A DNA stretch of 12,880 nt from an uncultured delta proteobacterium (GCA_903858055.1 CAIOHM010000563.1:1-12880), one strand, 5' to 3'. Shown: positions 1-7,085, counted from the stretch's first letter. Notes: generated by a model not told the origin, from the letters alone. Program-made: numbers and translations.

Positions 1-1668
1 CCCCACGTGCGCGACGTTGTCGAGCATGAGGCGCCCGAGCGCCTGCGTGCGCAGGTACGTGAGCGTGCCGTTTTCGCCCGGCGCGAGGCGAACGCCCTTC
101 TCGTACTGGTAATCCCAGCAAAAGAACGCGGTGAAGCCGCCGGTCTCGTCTTGGAGCTCGCGGAGTTTCGCGAGGTGGAGCATGCGCTCGCGCGGCGTGT
201 CGACGGTGCCGTACATCATCGTGCACGACGAGCGCAGGCCCATCTGGTGCGCCACGCGCATCACGCCGAGCCACTCCTCGGAGCGGCACTTCGCTTTCGC
301 GATTTGCCTTCGCACGCGGTCGACCAAGATCTCCGCGCCGCCGCCGGGCACGCTGTCGAGGCCTGCCGCGTGGAGGCGCTCGAGCACCGTGCGCACGCTG
401 AGCTTCTCGAGCTCGGCGAGGTGAAGGATCTCCTCGGGTGAGAGCGCGTGGAGGCCGAGCTTGTACGTGGACTTCATCCAGCGGAAGGTGTCTTCGTACC
501 AGGCGATCGGCAGCTCGGGGTTGAGGCCTCCTTGCAGGAGAATTTGCACGCCGCCCGCGTCGACGACCTCCTGGAGCTTCTGCCCGAGCACCTCGCGCGA
601 GAGCGTGTAGCCCTCCGCGTGACCGACCGGCCTGTAGAATGCACAGAACCGGCAGCTCGTCGTGCACACGTTCGTGTAGTTCACGTTGCGATCGACGATG
701 TACGTCACCACCTCGGGCGGGTTCTTGCTCCGACGCACGAGGTCCGCCGCGATGCCGAGATCGAAGAGCGAAGCCTCGTGGAAGAGGCGCTCTCCCTCGG
801 CGACCGAAATGCGAGATCCCTCGCTCGCGCGCGCGAGGATGCCGTCGAGCGAAGGCGGGAGTGACGGGCGCACACGCTCGCTGTCGAGGAGGCGCACGGT
901 GGTGGCGGGCAAGAGGCCGAGGGCCGAAGCCTCGTCGAAGAAGCGTTGAAGCCCTGCTTGCTCTTCAGGGCCGAAGTCGTAGCGGATCGACTCGCGCAGG
1001 TACCGCTCGAGGCGCTCGCGGGGCAGCGCGCTCTTCTCCGCGTAGCGTGCGGCGATGGATGCGCGGGCGCCGAGGCCGAGCTCGCGCGCCTCGTGGAGCG
1101 CTCCCTCCTGAGCAAGGGCGATTCGCTGGGGAAAAGCGCACCATGTCGCGAAAACGAAGGGCAGGCCGGTCCACGCGAACCACTCGGCGCCGAGGTCGAC
1201 CTTGCGCGGGAAACGGTCGGCCACCTCGAGCGCCGGGTCGCCGATGACGACCGCGGCTCGCGTGCCGCCCACGGAGGCGATCGCCTCTTCCGACGTGAGA
1301 CCGACGAGCTTCGGCTCCACGCCGTAGCGGCGCTTGAGCACGATGCGCGCGAGGGTCACCGAGGTGCGCGACGAGAGGTCGAGCGCGAGCTCCGTGATCG
1401 CCTCGGGGGCGCACTCCGCGAGGATGAGGACGCTCTCAACGGCACCGCGGCAGCCGATGGCCGAGCCGCGCAACATGGCCACGTCGCCGAGGCTGGCCGC
1501 CGCCGCGACGGGCATGAGCGCTACGTCCGCCTCGCCCTCCGCGAGCCTCACGGCCACGTGCGCCGGGAGCCCCTCCACGAGCTCCACGTCGGCACGGTCG
1601 CCGAGCCCCTCCGTGAGCGGGAGCGCGTTCAGGTAGGAGACCGCAGCGACGCGCAGCGGGCTCTTCAC
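1..1668 (-). CDS. MqnA-MqnC fusion (chorismate dehydratase + cyclic dehypoxanthine futalosine synthase), 3' end cut by window edge
   Basis: One reading frame, 556 codons with no stop, runs off the left edge. Residues 1-255 are MqnA-like: VSYLN near residue 10, SRTSVTL at 100-106, VVIGDPAL at 140-147, and a DLG..W..WTGLPFVFA block at 158-174. This family dehydrates chorismate to 3-enolpyruvylbenzoate. After a linker of about 17 residues, residues 273-556 are MqnC-like: TYIVDRNVNYTNVC leading into the radical SAM cluster C335-x3-C339-x2-C342, QGGLNPELP at 379-387, and VPGGGAEI at 440-447. MqnC closes dehypoxanthine futalosine to the cyclic form using AdoMet and a 4Fe-4S cluster. Compared with usual MqnC length, roughly 80-100 C-terminal residues lie outside the window. 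The GTG start at 1668 overlaps the mqnE stop as GTGA, and no Shine-Dalgarno is evident, so coupling is likely. The two enzymes are normally separate. In-frame GTG codons in the linker (residues 258 and 266) could allow internal initiation, but neither has a good ribosome site. The domain calls are firm; the fusion needs read-level confirmation. Confidence 0.9.
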   Translation of the reverse strand, partial: MKSPLRVAAVSYLNALPLTEGLGDRADVELVEGLPAHVAVRLAEGEADVALMPVAAAASLGDVAMLRGSAIGCRGAVESVLILAECAPEAITELALDLSSRTSVTLARIVLKRRYGVEPKLVGLTSEEAIASVGGTRAAVVIGDPALEVADRFPRKVDLGAEWFAWTGLPFVFATWCAFPQRIALAQEGALHEARELGLGARASIAARYAEKSALPRERLERYLRESIRYDFGPEEQAGLQRFFDEASALGLLPATTVRLLDSERVRPSLPPSLDGILARASEGSRISVAEGERLFHEASLFDLGIAADLVRRSKNPPEVVTYIVDRNVNYTNVCTTSCRFCAFYRPVGHAEGYTLSREVLGQKLQEVVDAGGVQILLQGGLNPELPIAWYEDTFRWMKSTYKLGLHALSPEEILHLAELEKLSVRTVLERLHAAGLDSVPGGGAEILVDRVRRQIAKAKCRSEEWLGVMRVAHQMGLRSSCTMMYGTVDTPRERMLHLAKLRELQDETGGFTAFFCWDYQYEKGVRLAPGENGTLTYLRTQALGRLMLDNVAHVG

Positions 1669-2825
1669 GGCAGCACCGCGAGGTGCTTCTGGGCCTTGCG
1701 ATCGCGCACCTTCATGGCCGCCTCGGGGACCTCGTTCGGGGCGAACTCGCGCACGACGTTGTAGAGCGTGTCGCGCTCGACCGGCGTGCGGCCCGCCTCG
1801 CGAATGAGGCGCACGAGGTCGCCGTAGGAGAGGCCCTGCGGCGAGGTGCTCCCGGCCGCGTGGTAGATGGTCTCGTGCACGATGGTGCCGTCGATGTCGT
1901 CCGCGCCGAAGCGGAGCGCCACCTGGGCGATCTTCGGCGTGGAGGAGACCCAGTACGCCTTGATGTGCTCGAAGTTGTCGAGGACGAGGCGCGAGACCGC
2001 GAGCGTGCGCAGGTCGTCGACGGCGGTCGGTGCGGGCAGGTTCTTCATGCCGTTGCCGTCCGGGTGGAAGGCGAGAGGGATGAAGGCCTGGAAGCCCTTG
2101 GTCTCGTCTTGGAGCTTGCGGAGCTCGAGCAGGTGGTGAACCCGGTGCTCGAAGGTCTCGATATGCCCGTAGAGCATGGTCGCGTTCGAGCGCATGCCCA
2201 TGGAGTGCGCCACGCGGTGCACCTCGAGCCACTCGTCGCCGGTCGCCTTGTCGTCGCTGATGCGCTTGCGCACCTCGGGGTGGAAGATTTCCGCGCCGCC
2301 GCCCGGGAGGCTGTCGAGGCCCGCGGCGACCAAGCGCTCGAGCACTTCGCGCACGCTCATGCCGTAGTGCTGCGCGAAGAAGTGAATCTCCACGCCCGTG
2401 AAGCACTTCATGTGCACGTCGGGCTTGATGCGCTTGTAACCCTGAATCAACTCTTCGTAATACGAAAACGGAAGCCCTGGGTGGAGGCCGTTGACGACGT
2501 GAACCTCGCTGGGCGGGTCGTCCATGCGCGACGAGAGCTCGTGCCAGGCCTGCTCGAGCGACATCGTGTGCGCGCCGGGCATGTGCGCCTCGAGCTTCGC
2601 GAACGAGCAGAAGAGGCACGAGGCGACGCAGACGTTCGTCACCTCCACGCGCATGTTCTTGTTGAAGTAGGTGCGGTCGCCGTGGCGCTTCTCGCGCACG
2701 CGGTTGGCGAGCTGCCCCACCGCGAGGAGGTCCGGCTCGAGGAAGAGCGCGAGGGCGTCTTCGGCCGTGAGGCGCTCGCCGGCGTGAACTTTCGCGGTGA
2801 TGGTCGCGAGGGTCGGTGCAGTCAT
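1665..2825 (-). CDS. mqnE: Aminodeoxyfutalosine synthase MqnE (radical SAM)
   Basis: A 386-aa radical SAM enzyme of the MqnE/MqnC family. MqnE joins 3-enolpyruvylbenzoate to the 5'-deoxyadenosyl moiety of AdoMet to give aminodeoxyfutalosine, the step after MqnA. The cluster motif is NVCVASCLFC, with C66, C70 and C73. It is followed by VVNGLHPGLPFSYYEE (110-125), CFTGVEIHFF (141-150), DSLPGGGAEI (171-180), NATMLYGH (214-221) and a C-terminal FGADDIDGT block (306-314). Calling it MqnE rather than MqnC rests on the FTGVEI segment and on the fact that the neighbouring frame carries MqnC's TYIVDRN..YTNVC signature. Full length is as expected for the family. The ATG start overlaps the preceding gene's stop (ATGA), with a weak GGAG about 11 nt upstream. 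The stop overlaps the GTG of the MqnA-MqnC frame (GTGA). A cytoplasmic iron-sulfur enzyme is expected. Confidence 0.93.
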   Translation of the reverse strand: MTAPTLATITAKVHAGERLTAEDALALFLEPDLLAVGQLANRVREKRHGDRTYFNKNMRVEVTNVCVASCLFCSFAKLEAHMPGAHTMSLEQAWHELSSRMDDPPSEVHVVNGLHPGLPFSYYEELIQGYKRIKPDVHMKCFTGVEIHFFAQHYGMSVREVLERLVAAGLDSLPGGGAEIFHPEVRKRISDDKATGDEWLEVHRVAHSMGMRSNATMLYGHIETFEHRVHHLLELRKLQDETKGFQAFIPLAFHPDGNGMKNLPAPTAVDDLRTLAVSRLVLDNFEHIKAYWVSSTPKIAQVALRFGADDIDGTIVHETIYHAAGSTSPQGLSYGDLVRLIREAGRTPVERDTLYNVVREFAPNEVPEAAMKVRDRKAQKHLAVLP

Positions 2826-3448
2826 GGCAGCGAGATCTCCGTGGGAGAGGTCGCGGCGTGCTCGGAGCTCGCCGCCTCCTCGGTGTACTCTTCGAAGGTT
2901 CCTTCCGCGGTCGCGAAGAGCGCGCGGCGGCCCGCACGCGTGAGGAAGCGTGCGATTTCGCGGCGCTTCACGACCTGCGCGGGCTCGAGCTTCGAGCGCT
3001 TGCCATGGCCGAGCAGCGCGTCGACGGTCACGAGCTCGCCGTCTTTGAAGCGCACGGCCCCGAAGAGTTCGTTCGCCCCAAAGGCGAGCGTCACCTGCGC
3101 GAACTCCATGCCGAGGCCGTCCCAGCCCACGCGCAGCCGTGCAGCGGGCCCGGAGAAAATACGGGCGAGCGCGACTTTGCGGAGGAACGGGATTCCGCCT
3201 TCGTGCGGCTCACCGACGAGGTCGCTGGCGGAGCGGTCGGCGTCCGGGCGCACGTTCGCGAAGACCCGCACGTCGGGACCCATCTCGCGCTCGCGGATCT
3301 CGTTCGCGAGGGCGCCGAGCAGGAGCCAGTCGGCGGCTTCGAGGTGCGGGCGCAGCGCCTCGAGGCGCGAAACGTCACCGCGCTCGCGGGCCTCGAGGGC
3401 TTCGAGCAAACCGGCTTGGGCGAGGGCGCGGGTGACGAGGGGGGTCAT
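2822..3448 (-). CDS. Unassigned 208-aa protein, possibly a cysteine-free degenerate relative of MqnE
   Basis: I do not recognise a named family. The 208-aa protein has no cysteine, no signal peptide and no membrane segment. By eye it resembles the two ends of the MqnE next to it. Residues 38-66 (AADWLLLGALANEIRE then VRVFANVRP) match MqnE 31-60 (DLLAVGQLANRVRE then RTYFNKNMR). Residues 89-132 (LRKVALARI, then FAQVTLAFGANELFGAV) match MqnE 272-315 (LRTLAVSRL, then IAQVALRFGADDIDGTI). Residues 164-174 (EIARFLTRAGR) match MqnE's DLVRLIREAGR at 336-346. The CxxxCxxC cluster and about 200 residues of the barrel are absent. It therefore cannot be a normal radical SAM enzyme and may be an accessory or scaffold protein for the pathway (inference). 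The ATG start overlaps the ubiX-type stop (ATGA); an upstream extension of the frame to 3877 is antisense-like Arg-rich sequence inside ubiX and was not used. The stop overlaps mqnE's ATG (ATGA). That it is a translated operon member is fairly sure; its function is not. Confidence 0.75.
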   Translation of the reverse strand: MTPLVTRALAQAGLLEALEARERGDVSRLEALRPHLEAADWLLLGALANEIREREMGPDVRVFANVRPDADRSASDLVGEPHEGGIPFLRKVALARIFSGPAARLRVGWDGLGMEFAQVTLAFGANELFGAVRFKDGELVTVDALLGHGKRSKLEPAQVVKRREIARFLTRAGRRALFATAEGTFEEYTEEAASSEHAATSPTEISLP

Positions 3449-4044
3449 GCGGAAGTGGAGGGATTGCCCCAGCGCCGCGTGAGATCGTTCGGCAAGCCGA
3501 GGTGGTCGAGGATGCGCGCTACCACGGTATCGAGGAGCGCATCCACCGACGTGGGCTGGCCGTAGAACGAGGGCATCGCCGGGAGAACGGTCACGCCGAG
3601 CTGCGCGAGTGCGAGCAGGTTTTTGAGGTGAATCGCGGAGAGCGGCGTCTCGCGCGGCACGAGCACGAGGTTCCGCTTCTCCTTGATCATGACGTCGGCG
3701 GCGCGCGTGAGGAGCGAGTCGCTCGTGCCCTGAGCGATGCGTGCCGCGGTGCTCATGGAGCACGGGACGACGACCATGGAGTCCCAGCCAGCGCTGCCGC
3801 TCGCGAACGGCGCTTTGTAGTCGCGCCCGCCCCACACGGGGAAGGGCTCCACGGCAGTGCGCAGATCGCCGCCGCACTCGAGCGCCCAGACCTCGGGCGC
3901 CGTCGGAGAAAGGACCACGGCGACCTCGGGCCCGGTACCGGCGGCGCGCGCGTCGCGGAGCACCTCGAGGAGACGTCGCGCATAGGGCGCACCGCTCGCG
4001 CCGGTGATCGCGACGACGAGACGCTCCGCGCGCGGGCGGCTCAC
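3445..4044 (-). CDS. ubiX: UbiX-family flavin prenyltransferase (MqnM-like)
   Basis: A 199-aa protein with the full UbiX signature set: ITGASGAPYA at 13-22 (FMN-binding loop), DYKAPFASGS at 75-84, VPCSMST at 93-99, DVMIKEKRNLVLVPRETPL at 117-135, and LPAMPSFYGQP at 154-164. The family prenylates FMN with dimethylallyl phosphate to make prenylated FMN, the cofactor of UbiD-type decarboxylases. Its partner UbiD is two genes upstream in the same operon. Beside mqn genes it most likely supports decarboxylation of the prenylated 6-naphthoate in menaquinone synthesis, the role named MqnM; a ubiquinone role is the alternative but is less suited to the context. The start is GTG at 4044, overlapping the methyltransferase stop (GTGA), and is supported by a GGAGG four bases upstream. 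The stop overlaps the ATG of the next gene (ATGA). Length is normal for the family. Confidence 0.93.
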   Translation of the reverse strand: MSRPRAERLVVAITGASGAPYARRLLEVLRDARAAGTGPEVAVVLSPTAPEVWALECGGDLRTAVEPFPVWGGRDYKAPFASGSAGWDSMVVVPCSMSTAARIAQGTSDSLLTRAADVMIKEKRNLVLVPRETPLSAIHLKNLLALAQLGVTVLPAMPSFYGQPTSVDALLDTVVARILDHLGLPNDLTRRWGNPSTSA

Positions 4045-4778
4045 ACCGCCTCCGCCACCACGAGCGACGCGATGCCGAGCGTGAGGTCTTCGGCGCGCGT
4101 GACGCGGAAGCCTTCTTCGCGGCAGAGGCTCTCGTACTGCTCGCGCGAGACGAAGTGCTTCATGCTCTGGTTCAGGTACGCGTATGCCGAGCGATCACCG
4201 GAGATGAGCCCGCCCACGGTGGGCAGCACCACGTTGCCGTAGACCCCGTGGAAGACCTTCGTCGCCATGCTCGTGGGCCGAAAGAACTCGAGCGTCGTGA
4301 AGACGCCGCCCTTCTTGAGTACGCGCCGCGCCTCGCGCACGCCGCGGCGCGTGTCCGCGAGGTTGCGCATGCCGAAGCCGCAGATCATCGCAGCGAACGA
4401 GGCGTCGTCGAAGGGCATCGCCATCGCGTCGGCGACCACGCGCTCGGCGTTCGGGGCCTTCTGTTTGCCCGCGTCGAGCATTTGCGCGGCGAAGTCCGCG
4501 GCGACGACGCGCGCGGTGGGCCAACGCTTCGCGATGAGCGCGGTGAGATCCATGGTGCCCGCGCACGAGTCGAGGATCGCACCCTCGGGGCGGGCCGCGA
4601 TCGTCTCGATCGCCAGCTTGCGCCAGCGCACGTCGATTCCCGCCGAGAGGAGGCGGTTGAGCGTGTCGTAGGTCGGCGCGATGCGGTCGAACATGTCGCG
4701 CACGCCGGCCGCGTGGCTGTCCCCCGAGGCGAGGCGGCGCTCGAGGTCGGCGAGAGGCTTGTCGTGGGTCGAGACCAT
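4041..4778 (-). CDS. menG: Demethylmenaquinone C-methyltransferase MenG/UbiE
   Basis: A 245-aa class I AdoMet-dependent methyltransferase of the UbiE/MenG family, which methylates the quinone ring in the last step of menaquinone (and, in some bacteria, ubiquinone) synthesis. Visible signatures are YDTLNRLLSAGIDVRWR at 37-53 (UbiE family motif), the AdoMet loop LDSCAGTMDLT at 69-79, VAADFAAQML at 92-101 (acidic residue for AdoMet ribose), GFGMRNLAD at 134-142, and YLNQSMKHFVSREQY at 201-215. The loop reads CAGTMD where most family members have CGTGD, a small deviation. The start is ATG at 4778, sharing one base with the ubiD stop (TGATG) and preceded by an AAGGGA ribosome-site-like run. The frame stays open far upstream through ubiD, but that stretch is Arg-rich antisense-type sequence and is not part of the gene. 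The futalosine-pathway neighbours favour menaquinone as the substrate. Confidence 0.92.
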   Translation of the reverse strand: MVSTHDKPLADLERRLASGDSHAAGVRDMFDRIAPTYDTLNRLLSAGIDVRWRKLAIETIAARPEGAILDSCAGTMDLTALIAKRWPTARVVAADFAAQMLDAGKQKAPNAERVVADAMAMPFDDASFAAMICGFGMRNLADTRRGVREARRVLKKGGVFTTLEFFRPTSMATKVFHGVYGNVVLPTVGGLISGDRSAYAYLNQSMKHFVSREQYESLCREEGFRVTRAEDLTLGIASLVVAEAV

Positions 4779-6337
4779 CAGCGGGATCCCTTCTGCTCGA
4801 GGAACGAGCGCGCACGGGCCGTGAGCCCGTCGAACACTTGCAGCTTCCAGCTCGGCTCGGCCGTGAGCTCCACGGGCGGAGGCGCGCCGTCCCCGAGACC
4901 GAGGCTCGGCCAGAGGCGATCGATGCGCTGCTGCACCGACGGCGTCATCGTGCAGATCTCCGGCCACTCGCGCGTGTAGCCCTCTTCCTTCCACTTGCGC
5001 GTGGCGTCGATGCAGAGCTTCGACCCGAACAGCGCCTGGTTCGCCCCGTGATCGAGTTGATCGATCGGGCCGTCGACGAAGCTGAGATCGCGCTTCGGGT
5101 CGAGGTTGGCGAGCATGCGCCACACGACCTCGCCCGGGTTCTGAACGTCGACGTCGTCGTCGAAGACGCAGATGACCTTCGAGAACATCATTTGGCCCGC
5201 GCCCCAGAGCCCGTGCGCGAGGCGCGGCGCGTGGAAGGGGTACTGCTTCTTGATCTTCACGAGCACGAGGTTGTGGAACGCGCCCTCGACGGGCAGGTTC
5301 ATGTCCACGACCTCGGGGAACATCGTGCGCAGGAGCGGCAAGAAGAGGCGCTCGGTCGCCTTGCCGAGCCACGCGTCCTCCATGGGCGGTGGGCCCACGA
5401 GCGTCGCGGGGAAGATCGCGTCCGAGCGGTGCGTGACCGCGGTCACGTGGAAGCGCGGGAACTTGTCGACGGGGGTGTAATACCCCGTATGGTCGCCGAA
5501 GGGTCCCTCGTCGAAGGGCTCCTCGCTCGGGTCCACGTAGCCTTCGAGCACGAAGTCGGCGTCGGCGGGGACCTCGAGGTCCACGGTCTTCGCCTTCACG
5601 GTCTTCACGGGGCTCTTCGCCAGGAAGCCCGCGAACATCCATTCGTCGATGCCGTCGGGGAGGGGCGCGGTGGCGGCGTAGGTGAGGGCCGGGTGCCCGC
5701 CGAACGCGACGGCGACCTCGAGGCGCTTGCCGAGCTCCTTCGCGCGGCGGCAGTGGCGCGCGCCGGTCTTGTGAATCTGCCAGTGCATGGCCGTCGTGCG
5801 CTTGTCGATGCGCTGCATGCGGTACATGCCGATGTTGCGGACGCCGGTGTCTGGGTCCTTCGTGATGACGTTCGGGAGCGTGAAGAACGGGCCACCGTCG
5901 AGGGGCCACGTGGTCAGCACCGGGAGCTTCTCGAGGTCGATGTCGTCGCCCGTGAGCACCACGTCCTGGCAGCGCGCCTTCTTGACGCTCCTCGGCAACG
6001 CGCTCGCGAGCTCGGGCACCTTGCCTGCGAGCGCAGCAAGATCTTTCGCGCTGCCCGGGCGCGTGTGCACGAGGGCGCCAATCGCCTGGGCCTGCTCCTC
6101 GAGGTCCTCGCACGAGAGCGCGAGCGAGATGCGCTTGCGTGACCCGTAGTGGTTGATGAGCAGCGGGAACGAGGCTCCGGCCACGTTCTCGAAGAGCAAC
6201 GCAGGACCTCCCGCCTTCATCACCCGGTTCGCGACCTCCGCGACCTCGAGGTGCGCGCTCAAGCGCTCCTTGATGCGCACGAGCTCGCCGCGGGACTCGA
6301 GGAGTGAGACGAAGGACTGGAGCGACTCGAGGCTCAT
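4778..6337 (-). CDS. ubiD: UbiD-family prenyl-FMN-dependent decarboxylase (MqnL-like)
   Basis: A 519-aa UbiD-family decarboxylase, using prenylated FMN made by the UbiX protein of the same operon. Visible family features are GGPALLFENV at 43-52, PNVITKDPDTGVRNIGMYRMQ at 155-175 (containing N168 and R173, at the spacing of the conserved Asn/Arg pair near the cofactor), FGGHPAL at 212-218, VLEGYVDPSE at 263-272 with EGPFGDHTGYY at 277-287, and GAFHNLVLVKIKKQYP at 352-367. In the futalosine pathway the UbiD member MqnL decarboxylates prenylated 1,4-dihydroxy-6-naphthoate; the neighbours mqnE, mqnA-mqnC and menG favour that role over ubiquinone synthesis. ATG at 6337 is chosen because it gives the usual N-terminus (short helix, then ESRGELVRIKE). 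The ribosome site is weak and is preceded by eight T residues in the leader. It is the first gene of the operon. Its stop overlaps the methyltransferase ATG by one base. Confidence 0.92.
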   Translation of the reverse strand: MSLESLQSFVSLLESRGELVRIKERLSAHLEVAEVANRVMKAGGPALLFENVAGASFPLLINHYGSRKRISLALSCEDLEEQAQAIGALVHTRPGSAKDLAALAGKVPELASALPRSVKKARCQDVVLTGDDIDLEKLPVLTTWPLDGGPFFTLPNVITKDPDTGVRNIGMYRMQRIDKRTTAMHWQIHKTGARHCRRAKELGKRLEVAVAFGGHPALTYAATAPLPDGIDEWMFAGFLAKSPVKTVKAKTVDLEVPADADFVLEGYVDPSEEPFDEGPFGDHTGYYTPVDKFPRFHVTAVTHRSDAIFPATLVGPPPMEDAWLGKATERLFLPLLRTMFPEVVDMNLPVEGAFHNLVLVKIKKQYPFHAPRLAHGLWGAGQMMFSKVICVFDDDVDVQNPGEVVWRMLANLDPKRDLSFVDGPIDQLDHGANQALFGSKLCIDATRKWKEEGYTREWPEICTMTPSVQQRIDRLWPSLGLGDGAPPPVELTAEPSWKLQVFDGLTARARSFLEQKGSR

Positions 6338-6392
6338 GGTGGTGCTCAAAAAAAAGGCGTAGTTCCCAGCGCTTGCGGCGGTGACGGGAGCG

Positions 6393-6421
6393 GACGTAGG
6401 CCCCGAGGGAGCGGTCGTCAA
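6393..6421 (-). promoter_or_regulatory. Possible promoter of the menaquinone operon
   Basis: On the minus strand, TTGACG (6421-6416) is five of six to the sigma-70 -35 consensus. Seventeen bases later lies TACGTC (6398-6393), a poor -10 match sharing only the leading TA. Transcription from here would leave a leader of about 50 nt before the ubiD ATG at 6337. The position, in the only gap upstream of the operon, is right; the -10 is weak, so the call is tentative. Confidence 0.3.
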
Positions 6422-6439
6422 GGCGCAGAAACCGCGCCT
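6421..6439. promoter_or_regulatory. Perfect inverted repeat abutting the -35-like box (operator candidate)
   Basis: AGGCGC, a 7-base spacer (AGAAACC), then GCGCCT: a perfect 6-bp dyad. Its edge shares one base with the TTGACG box of the minus-strand promoter candidate, which suits an operator. On the plus strand it is followed by CTTGCTTCG, too few T residues for a good intrinsic terminator. In high-GC DNA a 6-bp dyad can occur by chance. Confidence 0.3.
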
Positions 6440-6472
6440 CTTGCTTCGTGGTCGTTCGATGAGCAGACTGCG

Positions 6473-7018
6473 GTGGCCGTGGCGAAACCGAGCGATCATC
6501 CGCAATTTTTCCTGATGCCGCCGCCGCCTGGGCGATCGCGCGAGAGCACGATCCGCCTGGACGGCACCGGGCGCTTCCTCCACGACGGCGAGCCCGTCGA
6601 GCACGAGGGCGTCGCGCGCGCGATGCACACGTGGATCGCACGGCACCCGATCGACGGGCGCTTCATCCTCGTGAACGGCTACGATTGGACCTACTTCGCC
6701 GTCGACGACGTGCCCTTCTTCGTCGAGTCGGTGAGCGGCACGCGCGACGAGCCCGAGCTCGTGCTCAGCGACGGCAGCAGCGAGCCGTGGCGTGCCGACG
6801 ACCTTTACGAGGGCGACGACGCGGCGCTCTACACGTGGGTGAAGCACGCGAGCGAGGGCGGGCCCTTCCTCGCGAAGTTCCAGCCGGGAGCCCAGCTCAC
6901 CCTCGAGCGCTTCCTCGAAGAGCGCGACGGCGAGCCTCTCGTCGTCGTGCGCGGGCATGCGCTGCCGCTCGGCCGACGCCGCGACGTCGAGCCGCTGCGG
7001 CCGCTCGCAAAATCGTAG
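6473..7018 (+). CDS. DUF1285-like protein of unknown function
   Basis: A 181-aa acidic protein with no signal peptide and no membrane segment. The core, residues 26-95, has a pattern reminiscent of DUF1285 proteins: IRLDGTGRFLHDGEPVEHEGVAR, then GRFILVNGYDWTYFAVDDVPFFVESV, meaning a 'D.G.W.H.G.P' opening, a 'Y.LV' strand and a 'V.DVPF' strand. The later part (PFLAKFQPGAQL, then PLVVVRGHALPLGRR, 131-170) is similar in layout to the end of that family. The match is by eye only, so the family is tentative and no activity is assigned. The start is uncertain: GTG at 6473 is given, GTG at 6479 and ATG at 6513 are alternatives, and none has a convincing ribosome site. It is transcribed divergently from the menaquinone operon, with 135 bp between starts, and sits 67 bp before the phosphoglycerate dehydrogenase gene. 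Confidence 0.7.
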   Translation: MAVAKPSDHPQFFLMPPPPGRSRESTIRLDGTGRFLHDGEPVEHEGVARAMHTWIARHPIDGRFILVNGYDWTYFAVDDVPFFVESVSGTRDEPELVLSDGSSEPWRADDLYEGDDAALYTWVKHASEGGPFLAKFQPGAQLTLERFLEERDGEPLVVVRGHALPLGRRRDVEPLRPLAKS

Positions 7019-7085
7019 CCCCTGCGTCTCACAGGTGGCGCCGTGCTTCCCCCCGCGCCGCCGAGTCCGCTAACATTGGAGATCC

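Noticed and set aside
1683..3482. A 599-codon plus-strand open frame
   Set aside because: It is antisense to mqnE and the 208-aa gene; the translation is His/Val/Arg-rich with no domains, as expected opposite GC-rich coding sequence.
2822..3877. Longer 351-codon version of the unassigned protein
   Set aside because: The additional residues fall inside ubiX in another frame and are Arg-rich. The ATG at 3448 in an ATGA overlap matches the pattern of the whole operon.
6421..6448. Intrinsic terminator on the plus strand
   Set aside because: The 6-bp stem is followed by CTTGCTTCG, without a T run, and no plus-strand gene ends upstream of it.
4041..6641. An 866-codon minus-strand frame that would add about 600 residues to MenG
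   Set aside because: The extra part is an Arg/Pro-rich shadow of ubiD in another frame. MenG has a complete N-terminus, a start with a ribosome-site-like run, and a normal length from 4778.
7071..7076. TAACAT as a -10 box for the dehydrogenase gene
   Set aside because: It is only nine bases before the ATG and directly before the ribosome site, so a transcript from it would begin at or after that site; no -35 partner is evident.
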